DNA of 64,000 bases, from contig CANTEG010000005.1 in assembly GCA_947652735.1 (NCBI GenBank), positions 124,001 to 188,000 of the forward strand, given 5' to 3'. Position numbers and translations under genes: made by a program. Numbering within the stretch: position 1 is the first letter of the stretch; every line of letters begins with the position of its first letter. Under the pieces are notes generated by a model, which worked only from the letters and a program-made list of their open reading frames with translations, had not been told where the DNA came from and searched no databases. Source of the DNA: an uncultured Lachnospiraceae bacterium. GTDB lineage: Bacteria > Bacillota > Clostridia > Lachnospirales > Lachnospiraceae. Below are positions 25,695-35,303 of this stretch, piece by piece.

Positions 25695-28600
25695 ATGTTT
25701 TTAAGAAGGAAAAGGATAACATCCTTTCTGGTTGCCGCAGTTATGGTTATTACGATGTTTACGGGAAACGTAAACGTAAGCCGTGCGGCAGAGCCTGGCC
25801 GGGAAATGGTGTCCACGGAAGCTTCTATGGAAGTTTCGGAGGAAATCACGGAGCAGGGGACGGAAGAACCTGACAGTGAGGTGATTTATGGCAATGTAAC
25901 GGAAGAGGCAGGAGAAGCTTCAGGTGTCATGACGGAGGAAACCGAAGCCGCTACAGAGGAAAGAACAGCCGTTACGGAGGAAGCCACAGCGGTGCAGGAA
26001 ACATTACCTGCGGAAAATGAAATACAGCTTATGGCAGTTGATGCCTCTGAAACGGATGCGGAAAGGAAGGAAAACAACAGCCAAAAAGGCAATGTTTTAA
26101 ATCTTGTTGAAAGAACCGTTGATATGGTTAATGCAACAGGCTACCAGGTCATATCCCACAATAATATAACAGGTGACGGTGCATCCGTCGGGTATTTCAC
26201 AATCACCGGTGTGACAGGGTATGCGGTATGCGGAAACCAGAACATTACCGGTCCAGCGGCAGGTGCTGTTGCAAATAATGCAACAACCTATACCGGGCAG
26301 AATTACATTGACATGTTTTATTACGGATACGGGGGACCGGGAGCGTCTGAACTCAGCATAAATTCCACGATGGGTCAGGGGCTTGTATCGCTTTCAAAGG
26401 CAATCTCATACCTTTCACTCGGTGATGCGGGACTTTCCGGGAGCACGGAAGGAAGCGGGATGCATTCCGGTGCAAAAACATTATACGACCATGCCGTGAG
26501 TGATAAAAATAATGCACCGTCAGCTTCCCTTACATTTTCCAAAACGTCAGGAATAAGCGTATCGGTAGTGGATAATGTGCAGAAAACCGAAAACATCATC
26601 CTAAGCGGGGATGCAAGGATGTCTTACAACATACCGCTTGATATAGGAATGTGTCTGTATAAAAGTGACGGCACACTTGTAAAAAAAGGCGGCAGTGCAA
26701 CCGTATACGGCGGCACGGAATTTTATATTACCGCACCGCTTTCAAAAAACGGAACGTGGAAAACAGGGACGCTGTATTCAAACGAGCAGACAATCGGAAG
26801 CGTGATACGTCTTGATTTCGGGGCAGGTGCACAGCCTGTATGGTTTGCCAATCCGGTAAGGGCTTCTGCTTCCCTGTCGGTAACATTTACAGCCCCATGT
26901 GCCGTGGAGCTTACAAAAGTATCCGCAAATAAGGATGTCACGGACGGCAACGGCTGCTACAGCCTGAAAAATGCGGTATACGGCATATATACGTCAAGGG
27001 CTGATGCAGCGGCAGACGCAGCAAAAGCAGACGGCAAGCTGTCCGCAAATACAAAAAGAATAGCAACGATAACGACAAATGCAAAAGGATATGGAAAGGC
27101 TGAAAATCTTGCATATCCAAACGGTGGTAAATTTTACATCAAGGAGCTTGTGCCCCCAAAGGGATATTCCCTGAATCCGGCTGTCCATTCAGTAGATGCA
27201 GTTGCAGGTGATACGGTTTCCGTGGTACGTGAAAACACCCCGCAGCTTGACCCTGCGGCAATTGTTGTTAAAAAGGAGGGAGCAAAAAACATTTCGCTTG
27301 AGGGGGCGGAGTTTACGGTTAAGTATTATGACGTGTTGCTTAGTGATGCCTCGCTAAATCCTGAAAATTCAGGACATATGCCTGAAAGGACATGGGTATT
27401 TAAGACAAATGAAAAAGGTAGAGCATATTTAAATGAGGAGTACAAGGTATCGGGTAATGATTTTTACTACATGGCAACAGGTGACACTGGTTTACCTATC
27501 GGAACAGTAACCATTCAGGAAACAAAAGCACCTGAGGGATATTACATTGACGACACTATTTACGTGAGACAGATAACCGCTGAGGGAAACCTTGAGCAGA
27601 TTAACACATATAATGCACCGGTTGTAACCGATAAATTCATTCCCGGTAAAATCATAATAAACAAAACAGGTGAAGTAAAGGAATGGAATGAGGAAACAAA
27701 GAAATTTGAAACTTCGGAAAAACCGCTTAAGGATGCCACGTTCGGCATTTACGCAGCGGAAGACATATATGTAAACGGCTCTGACACGGAGCTTGCATAT
27801 GCAAAAGATGCAGCTGTTGACACCGTGACAACGGACGATTCAGGCAGGGCGGTCAGTACAGACCTGTATGCAGGAAAATACATTTTAAAGGAAATAAACG
27901 TACCTGCGGGCTATGAGTCGGCGGATGATGTTCCGGTTACCATATCGACAACGGACAGCATAAGCACAGTGGAAATTAACGGGGAACAGACGGAAGGCTA
28001 CATAAAGCTGGTAAACATTCGAAATGAACTTACCGAAGTTGAGCTTGAAACCATGGCAATGGATGATGCAACAGGGGACAGTCAGGGAAGCTTATCGGAA
28101 AGCTGCAGCATAACGGACAGGACAAAAATAAAAGGACTTGTACCGGGCAGGGAATACACGCTTATGGGAATGGCTGTTGACAAAAAAACAGGCGAACAGA
28201 TAAAAGCCGCAGATGTTCCCGTTGCGGCAGGAAAAACATTTACCGCAGCAGCGGACTATGAGGAAATTGGCGTGGCATATACGTTTAACTCCATGGAACT
28301 TGCAGGAAGTGACATCGTATTTTTCGAATATCTTTATTATGACGGCAAACTGATTGCATTACATGAGGATATTTCCGATGAGGGACAGACAATCCATTTT
28401 CCTTCCATCGGTACAAAGGCAAAGGACAGTGTCACAGGAACAAGGAAGGGAACCATATCCGAAAAATGCACACTGATTGACACGGTAACATATGACAACC
28501 GTATTCCGGGAGAGGAATATAAGCTAAAAACTATCCTGATGAATAAGAGGACAAATAAGCCCCTTACGGATAAGGAAGGAAATGAAGTAACTGCGGAAAT

Positions 28601-28895
28601 GACATTCACGGCTGAAGCTGCAGCGGGACAGGCTGACATTTCAGTAACAATCGATGCTTCGGAGCTTGCAGGAAGTGACATCGTATTTTTTGAGTATCTT
28701 TACCATAATGACATCCTTGTTGCGATGCATGCTGATATTTCTGATGAGGAACAGACGATAACATTTCCGCCAAATACACCACCCACACCGCCAACAGGTG
28801 ACAATGTAAATATATCATTAACAGTATTACTGGCATTGCTTGCACTTGCAGGAATGGCGGTAATTTTTTTACACGCAAAAAAGAATAGGGAGTGA
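25695..28895 (+). CDS. Large sortase-type surface protein with SpaA-like and VaFE repeats
   Basis: 1066 residues. A signal peptide (about 1-33) is followed by a Thr/Glu-rich linker (35-125) and an N-terminal head (about 140-400) with an isolated cysteine in YAVCGNQN that may belong to a thioester-type adhesion domain. Three SpaA/Cna-B-like domains follow (about 410-790, repeated E-LxxPxGY and ETKAPEGYY motifs). Two VaFE repeats (about 800-1035) each end in SDIVFFEYLYY/H...EDISDE. The end is PPTGD, a membrane helix and KKNRE, a variant sortase signal. Self-crosslinking isopeptide domains make a stiff wall-anchored stalk. Proteins of this kind are frequent cargo of clostridial conjugative elements and probably aid cell contact during transfer or host adhesion. 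An aaggaggaa site precedes ATG 25695. Confidence 0.88.
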   Translation: MFLRRKRITSFLVAAVMVITMFTGNVNVSRAAEPGREMVSTEASMEVSEEITEQGTEEPDSEVIYGNVTEEAGEASGVMTEETEAATEERTAVTEEATAVQETLPAENEIQLMAVDASETDAERKENNSQKGNVLNLVERTVDMVNATGYQVISHNNITGDGASVGYFTITGVTGYAVCGNQNITGPAAGAVANNATTYTGQNYIDMFYYGYGGPGASELSINSTMGQGLVSLSKAISYLSLGDAGLSGSTEGSGMHSGAKTLYDHAVSDKNNAPSASLTFSKTSGISVSVVDNVQKTENIILSGDARMSYNIPLDIGMCLYKSDGTLVKKGGSATVYGGTEFYITAPLSKNGTWKTGTLYSNEQTIGSVIRLDFGAGAQPVWFANPVRASASLSVTFTAPCAVELTKVSANKDVTDGNGCYSLKNAVYGIYTSRADAAADAAKADGKLSANTKRIATITTNAKGYGKAENLAYPNGGKFYIKELVPPKGYSLNPAVHSVDAVAGDTVSVVRENTPQLDPAAIVVKKEGAKNISLEGAEFTVKYYDVLLSDASLNPENSGHMPERTWVFKTNEKGRAYLNEEYKVSGNDFYYMATGDTGLPIGTVTIQETKAPEGYYIDDTIYVRQITAEGNLEQINTYNAPVVTDKFIPGKIIINKTGEVKEWNEETKKFETSEKPLKDATFGIYAAEDIYVNGSDTELAYAKDAAVDTVTTDDSGRAVSTDLYAGKYILKEINVPAGYESADDVPVTISTTDSISTVEINGEQTEGYIKLVNIRNELTEVELETMAMDDATGDSQGSLSESCSITDRTKIKGLVPGREYTLMGMAVDKKTGEQIKAADVPVAAGKTFTAAADYEEIGVAYTFNSMELAGSDIVFFEYLYYDGKLIALHEDISDEGQTIHFPSIGTKAKDSVTGTRKGTISEKCTLIDTVTYDNRIPGEEYKLKTILMNKRTNKPLTDKEGNEVTAEMTFTAEAAAGQADISVTIDASELAGSDIVFFEYLYHNDILVAMHADISDEEQTITFPPNTPPTPPTGDNVNISLTVLLALLALAGMAVIFLHAKKNRE

Positions 28896-28933
28896 TACTG
28901 GATTTGAAATGCAGAAAGAAAGGAGGAAATTAA

Positions 28934-30817
28934 ATGGCAATTGATGTAAAAGAAGCAATGCAGCGTATCGAGAAGGGCATTGATGAGGTCTTTACTTCGG
29001 GGAAATTTACCGAATGGCTTGATTTCATGAGCGGATTCCATACGTATTCTTACAGAAATTGCCTGCTCATAAGGTCGCAGCTTCCCGCTGCGACGCTTGT
29101 GGCAGGATATAAAAAATGGCAGGAAATGGGACGTCAGGTAAAAAGGGGCGAACATGGGCTTACCATAACAGGCATTGCAACTAAAATGGTTGAACGTGAC
29201 ACCGGGAAAAAGGATGCAAACGGAAACAGCATTATTGAAAAAGAACCGCATACGACATTTTTCCCCGTAACGGTCTTTGACGTAAACCAGACGGAGGGCA
29301 GGGAACTTCCATCACTGGTAAAAAGGCTTGAGGGAGACGTTCCGTATTTTTCAAACATCATGGATGCAATCAGGAACATGACAGATTACCGCATCGTCAT
29401 CGATGACAGTTTAAATGGGCAGGCGGCAAACGGGCTGTGTGATTACGGGATAAAAACAATATTCATCCGTGAGGGAATGAGTGAGGCACAGACGTTAAAG
29501 ACAGCCGTACATGAACTTTTCCACAGCAGGAACCATGTTGGGGTAATCAATCCGCTGGGTGACAAACCAAGGGCACAGCGGGAAATTGAAGCGGAGGCTG
29601 CGGCTTACGTTGTGTGCTCACATTTTGGTCTTGACACAGGCGATTACAGCTTCAGCTATGTTGCAGGATGGGGGCAGGGCATTGACCATGAAACGAGGAG
29701 AAGCTGCATCAGAAACATTTTCAAGGACTCCAAGGAAATTATCAGGGGCATGGAACAGTCAATGGGAATTAAGAGGGATGCAAACGGTTTTATCATAAAA
29801 GAAGCGGAAACCAGGCTTTCCCAAAACGTGTCGGAAATGCTTCCTGATGCGGAAAACGTGAATGTCAGGATATACAATAAGCTGCCTGTGGAGGAAAAAA
29901 GCTGCTACGTATACATGGTAAATGAATATTACGGGTACAGCGGAGCCATGAAGGTAATGGGACTTACAAAGGAGGAGGTCATATCCCTTTCAAACAGGCT
30001 CATACAGGAAAATGCCGCAGGGAGTGAACCGGTTTCACCGGACATATACCTTTCACGGTATGGTGCGGTATGCTCTGACGTGCCTGTGGAGGAAAAATAT
30101 GACTATGTGCTTTCCTTTGACCTTGGAAACAACAGGATGTCCATTTTAGAACAACAGGCAGTTGAAAAGGTAAGTGCACTTGTTGAATATGAAGGAGGCA
30201 TAAATGAAAATAAGGCTTTTGCACTTTTAAATGCAAGGGAAACGACAGTGGACGGTGTCCATGCAAACCTTAACCCCATAAAAGCGGAATCCATAAGCGA
30301 ACCGTTCATACAGCGGCTTGATAAATATGAGGAACTTGGCTACGACCAGACGTGGCCAATGGTGGACGTTACATACAGCAATGTCAGCAGGGCACAGGGA
30401 CCTGCAATGAACATAAGTGATGCAGTAAGGTTTGTCGAGAAGCTTGATGACGGGGCATTCCACGAAGGAAGTTATATGAAGATACGGATAAAGTACACAT
30501 ACAATGACTGGCAGTATGAGCACGTGCAGGACCTTAATTTCGGCAGGGGGAGACTTAACTTTATTGATTACCTGAACCTTCCGAATAACGTAATCAACCA
30601 CTTAAAGAGCCATGCGGCACTGATTGACCTTACAACCAGGGCATCAAGATATGCACCTGACACGTCATACGGAAAGGAGTACGTTGACAGGATGCTTGAA
30701 TGGTCAACCTTTTGCAGGATGGAGCTTAACCATAATTCGGATGCACCGGTTCTTCCAGAGCACCCGCTCATAAATGACAGCGTAAAAACGGACGTGCTGG
30801 CTATGGAGGAAAGATAG
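28934..30817 (+). CDS. ArdC-like antirestriction/metallopeptidase-fold protein with polyvalent domain
   Basis: 627 residues. The N-terminal ArdC-like domain (about 5-130) has YSYRNCLLIRSQLPAATLVAGY and KKWQEMGRQVKRGEHG. A zincin-like domain follows with an HELFH metal-binding helix (about 194-198) and a downstream EAEAAAYVVC glutamate. The C-terminal 300 residues resemble the large polyvalent-protein associated domains of conjugative elements. ArdC proteins bind single-stranded DNA and protect incoming DNA from restriction. It opens the tra operon (1-bp spacing to the next gene) and would act in the new recipient. A gaaaggagg site precedes ATG 28934. Confidence 0.85.
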   Translation: MAIDVKEAMQRIEKGIDEVFTSGKFTEWLDFMSGFHTYSYRNCLLIRSQLPAATLVAGYKKWQEMGRQVKRGEHGLTITGIATKMVERDTGKKDANGNSIIEKEPHTTFFPVTVFDVNQTEGRELPSLVKRLEGDVPYFSNIMDAIRNMTDYRIVIDDSLNGQAANGLCDYGIKTIFIREGMSEAQTLKTAVHELFHSRNHVGVINPLGDKPRAQREIEAEAAAYVVCSHFGLDTGDYSFSYVAGWGQGIDHETRRSCIRNIFKDSKEIIRGMEQSMGIKRDANGFIIKEAETRLSQNVSEMLPDAENVNVRIYNKLPVEEKSCYVYMVNEYYGYSGAMKVMGLTKEEVISLSNRLIQENAAGSEPVSPDIYLSRYGAVCSDVPVEEKYDYVLSFDLGNNRMSILEQQAVEKVSALVEYEGGINENKAFALLNARETTVDGVHANLNPIKAESISEPFIQRLDKYEELGYDQTWPMVDVTYSNVSRAQGPAMNISDAVRFVEKLDDGAFHEGSYMKIRIKYTYNDWQYEHVQDLNFGRGRLNFIDYLNLPNNVINHLKSHAALIDLTTRASRYAPDTSYGKEYVDRMLEWSTFCRMELNHNSDAPVLPEHPLINDSVKTDVLAMEER

Positions 30818-31756
30818 ATGCCGTATTTAAGTGAAGATGAGATACAAAAGGCAAAGGAACCGGATGCCCTGTCGTGGCTGCTTTCAAATGAACCCGGAAA
30901 GGTAGTAAGGATTGGAGGGGGATATTTTAAGTCAAGGGAGCATGATTCCCTGAAATTTGACCACGGAAAATGGAACTGGTGGAGCAAAGGGATAGGCGGA
31001 CGTTCGGCTGTTGATTATTTAGTCAGGGTTGAGGGATATACATTTTATGAAGCCTGCCAGAAGGTGCTTGCGAAAAATGTTTCCCCTGTGCCGCCTGTTT
31101 CCTCTTTTGATATGCAGCATGTAAAGCACGGTGGAAAATTTGTCCTGCCTGAAAGGGCGGCATCAAACGAGGAGGCGATACGGTATTTGAAAAGGAGGGG
31201 AATATCGGGTGATGTCATAGGACATTTTCTCTTTAAAGGGGATATATTCCAACATAAGGAGCATAAAAATGCTGTATTTGTAGGGAGGGACTATGAAGGA
31301 GAACCAAAGTTTGCATCATTAAGAGGCATGTATGCCAAATACCACCACACCGTGGCAGGAAGCAACAGGGCTTACCCCTTCCGGAATACTGGGTGCTTTG
31401 GGAACGTCCGTCTTGATGTATTTGAGTCCCCGGTTGATTTATTAAGCTATGCAACGCTTTTGTGGGAATCAGGAAAGGATTTTGCCGATTACAACATGCT
31501 TGCCTTATGCGGAATTTACAAGGGAAGAAAAAACATTGCAGAAACAAAAATACCCGTCGGAATTTCCGTCTGGCTGGAAAACCATCCTGATACAAAAGTG
31601 CTTGTGTTGCATTTTGACAGTGATATGCCCGGGAGGGAAGCTGCAGATGCGGTGAAAGCCGTTCTGGGTAACAGTTATGAAGTGGTAATAAGTCCTGCTC
31701 CGTTGGGAAAAGACGTAAACGAGTATCTCGTTTCCGGCGGAAGCTTATGGGATTAG
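30818..31756 (+). CDS. DUF3991 and Toprim-domain protein (primase-like)
   Basis: 312 residues. The N-terminal DUF3991-like module has GKWNWWSKGIGGRSAVDYLV, as in primase-associated domains. A C-terminal Toprim fold shows acidic residues in VFESPVDLLS and LHFDSDMPGREAAD. Such proteins are thought to prime complementary-strand synthesis or otherwise process transferred DNA; no helicase part is present. The start ATG lies immediately behind the preceding stop, so translation is coupled. Confidence 0.85.
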   Translation: MPYLSEDEIQKAKEPDALSWLLSNEPGKVVRIGGGYFKSREHDSLKFDHGKWNWWSKGIGGRSAVDYLVRVEGYTFYEACQKVLAKNVSPVPPVSSFDMQHVKHGGKFVLPERAASNEEAIRYLKRRGISGDVIGHFLFKGDIFQHKEHKNAVFVGRDYEGEPKFASLRGMYAKYHHTVAGSNRAYPFRNTGCFGNVRLDVFESPVDLLSYATLLWESGKDFADYNMLALCGIYKGRKNIAETKIPVGISVWLENHPDTKVLVLHFDSDMPGREAADAVKAVLGNSYEVVISPAPLGKDVNEYLVSGGSLWD

Positions 31757-31783
31757 AGTTGTGTTTGGAAAGGAGGATGAAAG

Positions 31784-32206
31784 TTGAGTTTAAAAAGACC
31801 AATACCAAAGAGGTATGACCTTAACGAATTTGAAAACGACATACTTAAGGTAAAAAGCGACCAGGCGGGCATGAGTGAAGCCGCACTGATAAGGGAGCTT
31901 ATAACCGGCTATGCACCGACCGAAAAGCCGGGTAAGGAATTTTATGATGCCATGAACGACATTAATAAAATCGGCATAAACATCAACCAGATTGCGGCAG
32001 TGGCAAATTCCACGGGTGTGATTGACGTGGAATGGCTGAAAAAGCAGGTGGAGCTTTTAAATGAAAAAATGCTTGAGCTGAAAGCGATTGTGCTTAAGGC
32101 AAAGCCATATCAGGTGTCATATTACGAGAAGCTCATCTATGAGCAGAACAAGGCGAAAAAGGAAGGCAGACCCGTGCCGAAGTTTGGGGATGACCTGCTT
32201 GGGTGA
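31784..32206 (+). CDS. mobC: MobC-type relaxosome accessory protein
   Basis: 140 residues read from TTG 31784, the only start at good distance from aaaggagg. The N-terminal part KRYDLNEFENDILKVKSDQAG suits a ribbon-helix-helix fold. The MobC core contains EFYDAMNDINKIGININQIA. Role: binds and opens oriT for the relaxase encoded 3 bp downstream. oriT itself is expected in or near the preceding 300 bp, but I cannot point to it. Confidence 0.85.
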   Translation: MSLKRPIPKRYDLNEFENDILKVKSDQAGMSEAALIRELITGYAPTEKPGKEFYDAMNDINKIGININQIAAVANSTGVIDVEWLKKQVELLNEKMLELKAIVLKAKPYQVSYYEKLIYEQNKAKKEGRPVPKFGDDLLG

Positions 32207-32209
32207 TTT

Positions 32210-33616
32210 ATGGCGGTAACAAAAATATGGAAGATTGAAACAAACGTGGAGTATACGATTACTTACGTTAAAAACGAGGAAAAGACACAGTCATATGCGT
32301 TTGTAACGACAGATGACGGGCAGGAAATCAGGGACATTGAGGATGTAATTGATTATGCAATGAAAAATGACAAGGTGCTGGAGCATGTAAAGATGCTTAA
32401 GGATGACGGGGAAGTGTTAAAGGAATACGTTACGGGTATTAACTGCTGCAAGGATACGGCATATAAGGAATTTCTTTACACAAAGCTTCATTTTAATAAG
32501 ACGGATAAAATCCTTGCATGGCACGGCTACCAGAGCTTTAAGCCCGGGGAGGTTACACCGGAGGCAGCACACGAAATAGGCGTTGAGCTTGCCAATGCCC
32601 TCTGGGGTGACCGCTTTCAGGTAGTAGTCACGACACACCTTGACAGGAAGCACATACATAACCATTTTGTCCTTAATTCTGTCAGCTTTGTTGACGGATA
32701 CAAATACTACGGCAATAAGGCGACATATTTCAAAATGCGTGAGGAAAGTGACAGGATATGCCGGGAATATGGGCTTTCCGTAATTGAAAATCCTAAATAC
32801 AACGGGGTTACAAGGGGAGCATACCGGGCAAAGGAGGAGGGAAGATACACAGTTTCCGACATCGTGAAGGAAGACATTGACAATATGATAACATGCTCCA
32901 ACAGCATAAACGACTTCCTTTACCGCATGAAGCAGTCAGGATACATCATCGATGCTTCAGGAAAATACCTTACCGTCATACCATATAAGCGGAAGGCAGT
33001 AAGGGTTGAAAGAAGGTGGGGTGATGACTATTCCCTTGCGGGGATAACGGAAAGAATAGCCGAAAACAGGGCAAACGGAACCGTCAGGGCATTTGTCCCA
33101 AGGACGTACCGGGCAAAAGGCACAGTGCAAAGACCGAGGCACAAGCTTACCGGGTACAGGGCACTGTATGTAAGATACCTTTACATGCTTGGCAAGCTGC
33201 CGCCCAAAAGGAGGATGTCGGCAAAACAGGCACACTTTTTAATGCGTGAGGATTTATTAAAGCTTAATACCATGCGTGAGGAATATAATTTCATGAAACA
33301 GAATGACATTTCTTCGGAATACTCGCTTGAAAAGGTAAAATCATTCCTCAAGGCTGATTATGCGGTTTTAAATGACAAAAGAAATGTTTTAAGAAACAGG
33401 ATAAGAAGGGCACCTGCGGATAAAAAGAAAAGCCTGCAGGAGGATTTAAAAATACTTAACGGTGAGCTTAAGGAGATAAGGAAAAAGCTTTATTACTGTG
33501 ATGACATTAAAGAACGGTCAAAAAACATGACGGAAAAAATGAACAGGGTTAAAGAAATTAAAAAAGACTTTGAAAATGAAAGGGGTGTTGAAAATGGAAG
33601 GAGCACAGGAGGCTGA
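32210..33616 (+). CDS. Relaxase (MobA/VirD2-like, MobP type)
   Basis: 468 residues. Relaxase motif III reads THLDRKHIHNHFVLNSV, the three-histidine metal site, about 140 residues in. Tyr residues N-terminal to it (EYTITYV) are candidates for the nicking residue. The C-terminal part is basic (KRRMSAKQAHF) and ends in a coiled-coil-like tail (LQEDLKILNGELKEIRKKL). It nicks oriT and pilots the strand through the secretion channel. Packed between mobC and pcfB, as is usual for clostridial elements. The MobP label is from overall resemblance, not a tree. Confidence 0.92.
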   Translation: MAVTKIWKIETNVEYTITYVKNEEKTQSYAFVTTDDGQEIRDIEDVIDYAMKNDKVLEHVKMLKDDGEVLKEYVTGINCCKDTAYKEFLYTKLHFNKTDKILAWHGYQSFKPGEVTPEAAHEIGVELANALWGDRFQVVVTTHLDRKHIHNHFVLNSVSFVDGYKYYGNKATYFKMREESDRICREYGLSVIENPKYNGVTRGAYRAKEEGRYTVSDIVKEDIDNMITCSNSINDFLYRMKQSGYIIDASGKYLTVIPYKRKAVRVERRWGDDYSLAGITERIAENRANGTVRAFVPRTYRAKGTVQRPRHKLTGYRALYVRYLYMLGKLPPKRRMSAKQAHFLMREDLLKLNTMREEYNFMKQNDISSEYSLEKVKSFLKADYAVLNDKRNVLRNRIRRAPADKKKSLQEDLKILNGELKEIRKKLYYCDDIKERSKNMTEKMNRVKEIKKDFENERGVENGRSTGG

Positions 33617-34460
33617 AATTGTCACAAGGCTTGTGCTTGACGGCACGGTATTCATGATAAAGATAGCAGGACAGACGGCAGCGGGTGCGGCAAGGCTTTT
33701 GACTTTTCTTGCAGCCGCGGCAAAGTCAGAAAATGTAATGGGGCAGAAACGTCTTGCGTCACTTTTAAAAATGGACAGGAGTCCGGAGCTTTTTACGCTT
33801 GATGAGTCACAGATTGGTGATTTTAAAAAAGAGGCGAAAAAATACGGCATAGCCTATCACATTGTATGGAACAAGGATTTGGGAGTGTATGACGTACTTG
33901 TTCCCAAGGAGGATGCGGTCAGGCTTAACAGGGTGCTTGACAACATAGGGTATGCGACGCTTACGGCAGAGGAAACGGACGAAGAAAAAGACGTGGAAAA
34001 TGGCGGAGGGGCAGACAACGGCATGTCTGAAATCAGGGAGCTTATTAATAAACTGATGCAGCCCGATGGGAGGGAGACAAACCCCCATCAGGCGGCGGAT
34101 CAGACAGACAGTCGGTCCGCCGCTTCCTCGATGGTTTCTGACCTTCCTGAAAACATGAGGGGTTCAGTTGCGGAAAAAATAGACGAGATAAACACGGCAC
34201 TTGAAAACAGTCCGAAGGAAGAAAAGGATGACATGGGAAGGCTGCTTGCAATGATGCTTAAGCAGGAAGACGGAGGAAAAGCCGGAGCGTTTTCCATGGC
34301 ACATGATATGCCGGAGAAGCCATTGGTACCACCCGAAGCAACCGTGGCAGTGGCAGTATCAGGAAAAGAACATGAAAGCGGGCTTGAGGAATTAAATGAG
34401 GCATTTGAAAGACTCATGGGTTCATTAAACAGGAGCAATCCTGACAAGGAAAGGAGTTGA
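33594..34460 (+). CDS. PcfB/DUF3801-family protein
   Basis: 288 residues from ATG 33594, which has aaagggg upstream; the ORF could also begin at 33570. The first 130 residues match PcfB (VTRLVLDGTVFMIKIAGQTAAGAARLL and FKKEAKKYGIAYHIV), a partner of relaxase and coupling protein in enterococcal and clostridial systems. The rest is an acidic, probably disordered tail. Overlaps the relaxase gene by 23 bp, indicating coupled translation and a stoichiometric partner. Confidence 0.85.
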   Translation: MEGAQEAEIVTRLVLDGTVFMIKIAGQTAAGAARLLTFLAAAAKSENVMGQKRLASLLKMDRSPELFTLDESQIGDFKKEAKKYGIAYHIVWNKDLGVYDVLVPKEDAVRLNRVLDNIGYATLTAEETDEEKDVENGGGADNGMSEIRELINKLMQPDGRETNPHQAADQTDSRSAASSMVSDLPENMRGSVAEKIDEINTALENSPKEEKDDMGRLLAMMLKQEDGGKAGAFSMAHDMPEKPLVPPEATVAVAVSGKEHESGLEELNEAFERLMGSLNRSNPDKERS

Positions 34461-34466
34461 TGACAG

Positions 34467-35303
34467 ATGGCGGAAGCAATAATCGAAGAACTGTTCAGGC
34501 TGTCAAATGAGATGGCGGCATATGTAGGCAGCAATGAAGAAGGGTTTAAAAACTTTCTTCAGACTGCAGCCTTTACCCTGCGTAACACGGTGTCAAACCA
34601 GCTGCTTATACAGTCATACCTTATGAGCATTAACGGAAGACTGCCGGCTGCGGAGGTAAAAACCGCTGATGAATGGAATGCCGAAGGAATAAGCATACAG
34701 AATGGTACACCACCTATTTATATCATGGAAATAGGCGACGATAAAAAAGGCTATCATCCGAAAGCGGTATATGACATAAGCCAGACGGATGCATATATTC
34801 CGCCGGCAAATGACAAGGGCACCGTGCTGGAGCAGTTTATGAAAAACGCACCATGCAGGATAGAATATACTGATAATTTCAAGATTAAAGGAACGAAGGC
34901 AATGTACATACCTGCGGAGGATGTCATATCCGTAACGAAAGGGTTTAAGTCCTTTGACGAGATATTTTCAAGCCTTGCAATGGAGTATATGCATAGGAGC
35001 TATGCACGTGGAGGAGTTTATACGGAAAACAGATTAAACAAAGAAAACAATAATGTGTACCAAAGAGGCGTATATAATGACAGTGCATATGCAGGGGCAT
35101 ATATGATTGCATCAAGATACGGCATGGATACATCGTCCTATAGCTTTTCAAGTACCATCGAACGTATGAAAGGGGCTGACTACAAAGATATAAAAAAGGT
35201 GCTTGAAAACATTGTGTCGCCTGCAATCAATTACTGCAAGAGCCTTGACAAAGGCATGGAAGCATACATGGAAGCGGGTGAGGCAATTGCTGCAGGAGCG
35301 TAA
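34467..35303 (+). CDS. Second ArdC-like protein with lost metal site
   Basis: 278 residues related in layout to the ArdC/ImmA-like protein at 28934: FLQTAAFTLRNTVSNQLLIQSYLM matches the ArdC-N helix. Where the zincin helix should be, the sequence reads EYMHRSYAR, not HExxH, so peptidase chemistry is unlikely. It may keep only DNA binding. aaggagttgatgacag precedes ATG 34467. Its end overlaps the coupling-protein frame. Confidence 0.75.
   Translation: MAEAIIEELFRLSNEMAAYVGSNEEGFKNFLQTAAFTLRNTVSNQLLIQSYLMSINGRLPAAEVKTADEWNAEGISIQNGTPPIYIMEIGDDKKGYHPKAVYDISQTDAYIPPANDKGTVLEQFMKNAPCRIEYTDNFKIKGTKAMYIPAEDVISVTKGFKSFDEIFSSLAMEYMHRSYARGGVYTENRLNKENNNVYQRGVYNDSAYAGAYMIASRYGMDTSSYSFSSTIERMKGADYKDIKKVLENIVSPAINYCKSLDKGMEAYMEAGEAIAAGA

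Noticed and set aside
31757..31783. oriT directly before mobC
   Set aside because: Only 27 bp are available and I see no inverted repeat or nick-like sequence there.
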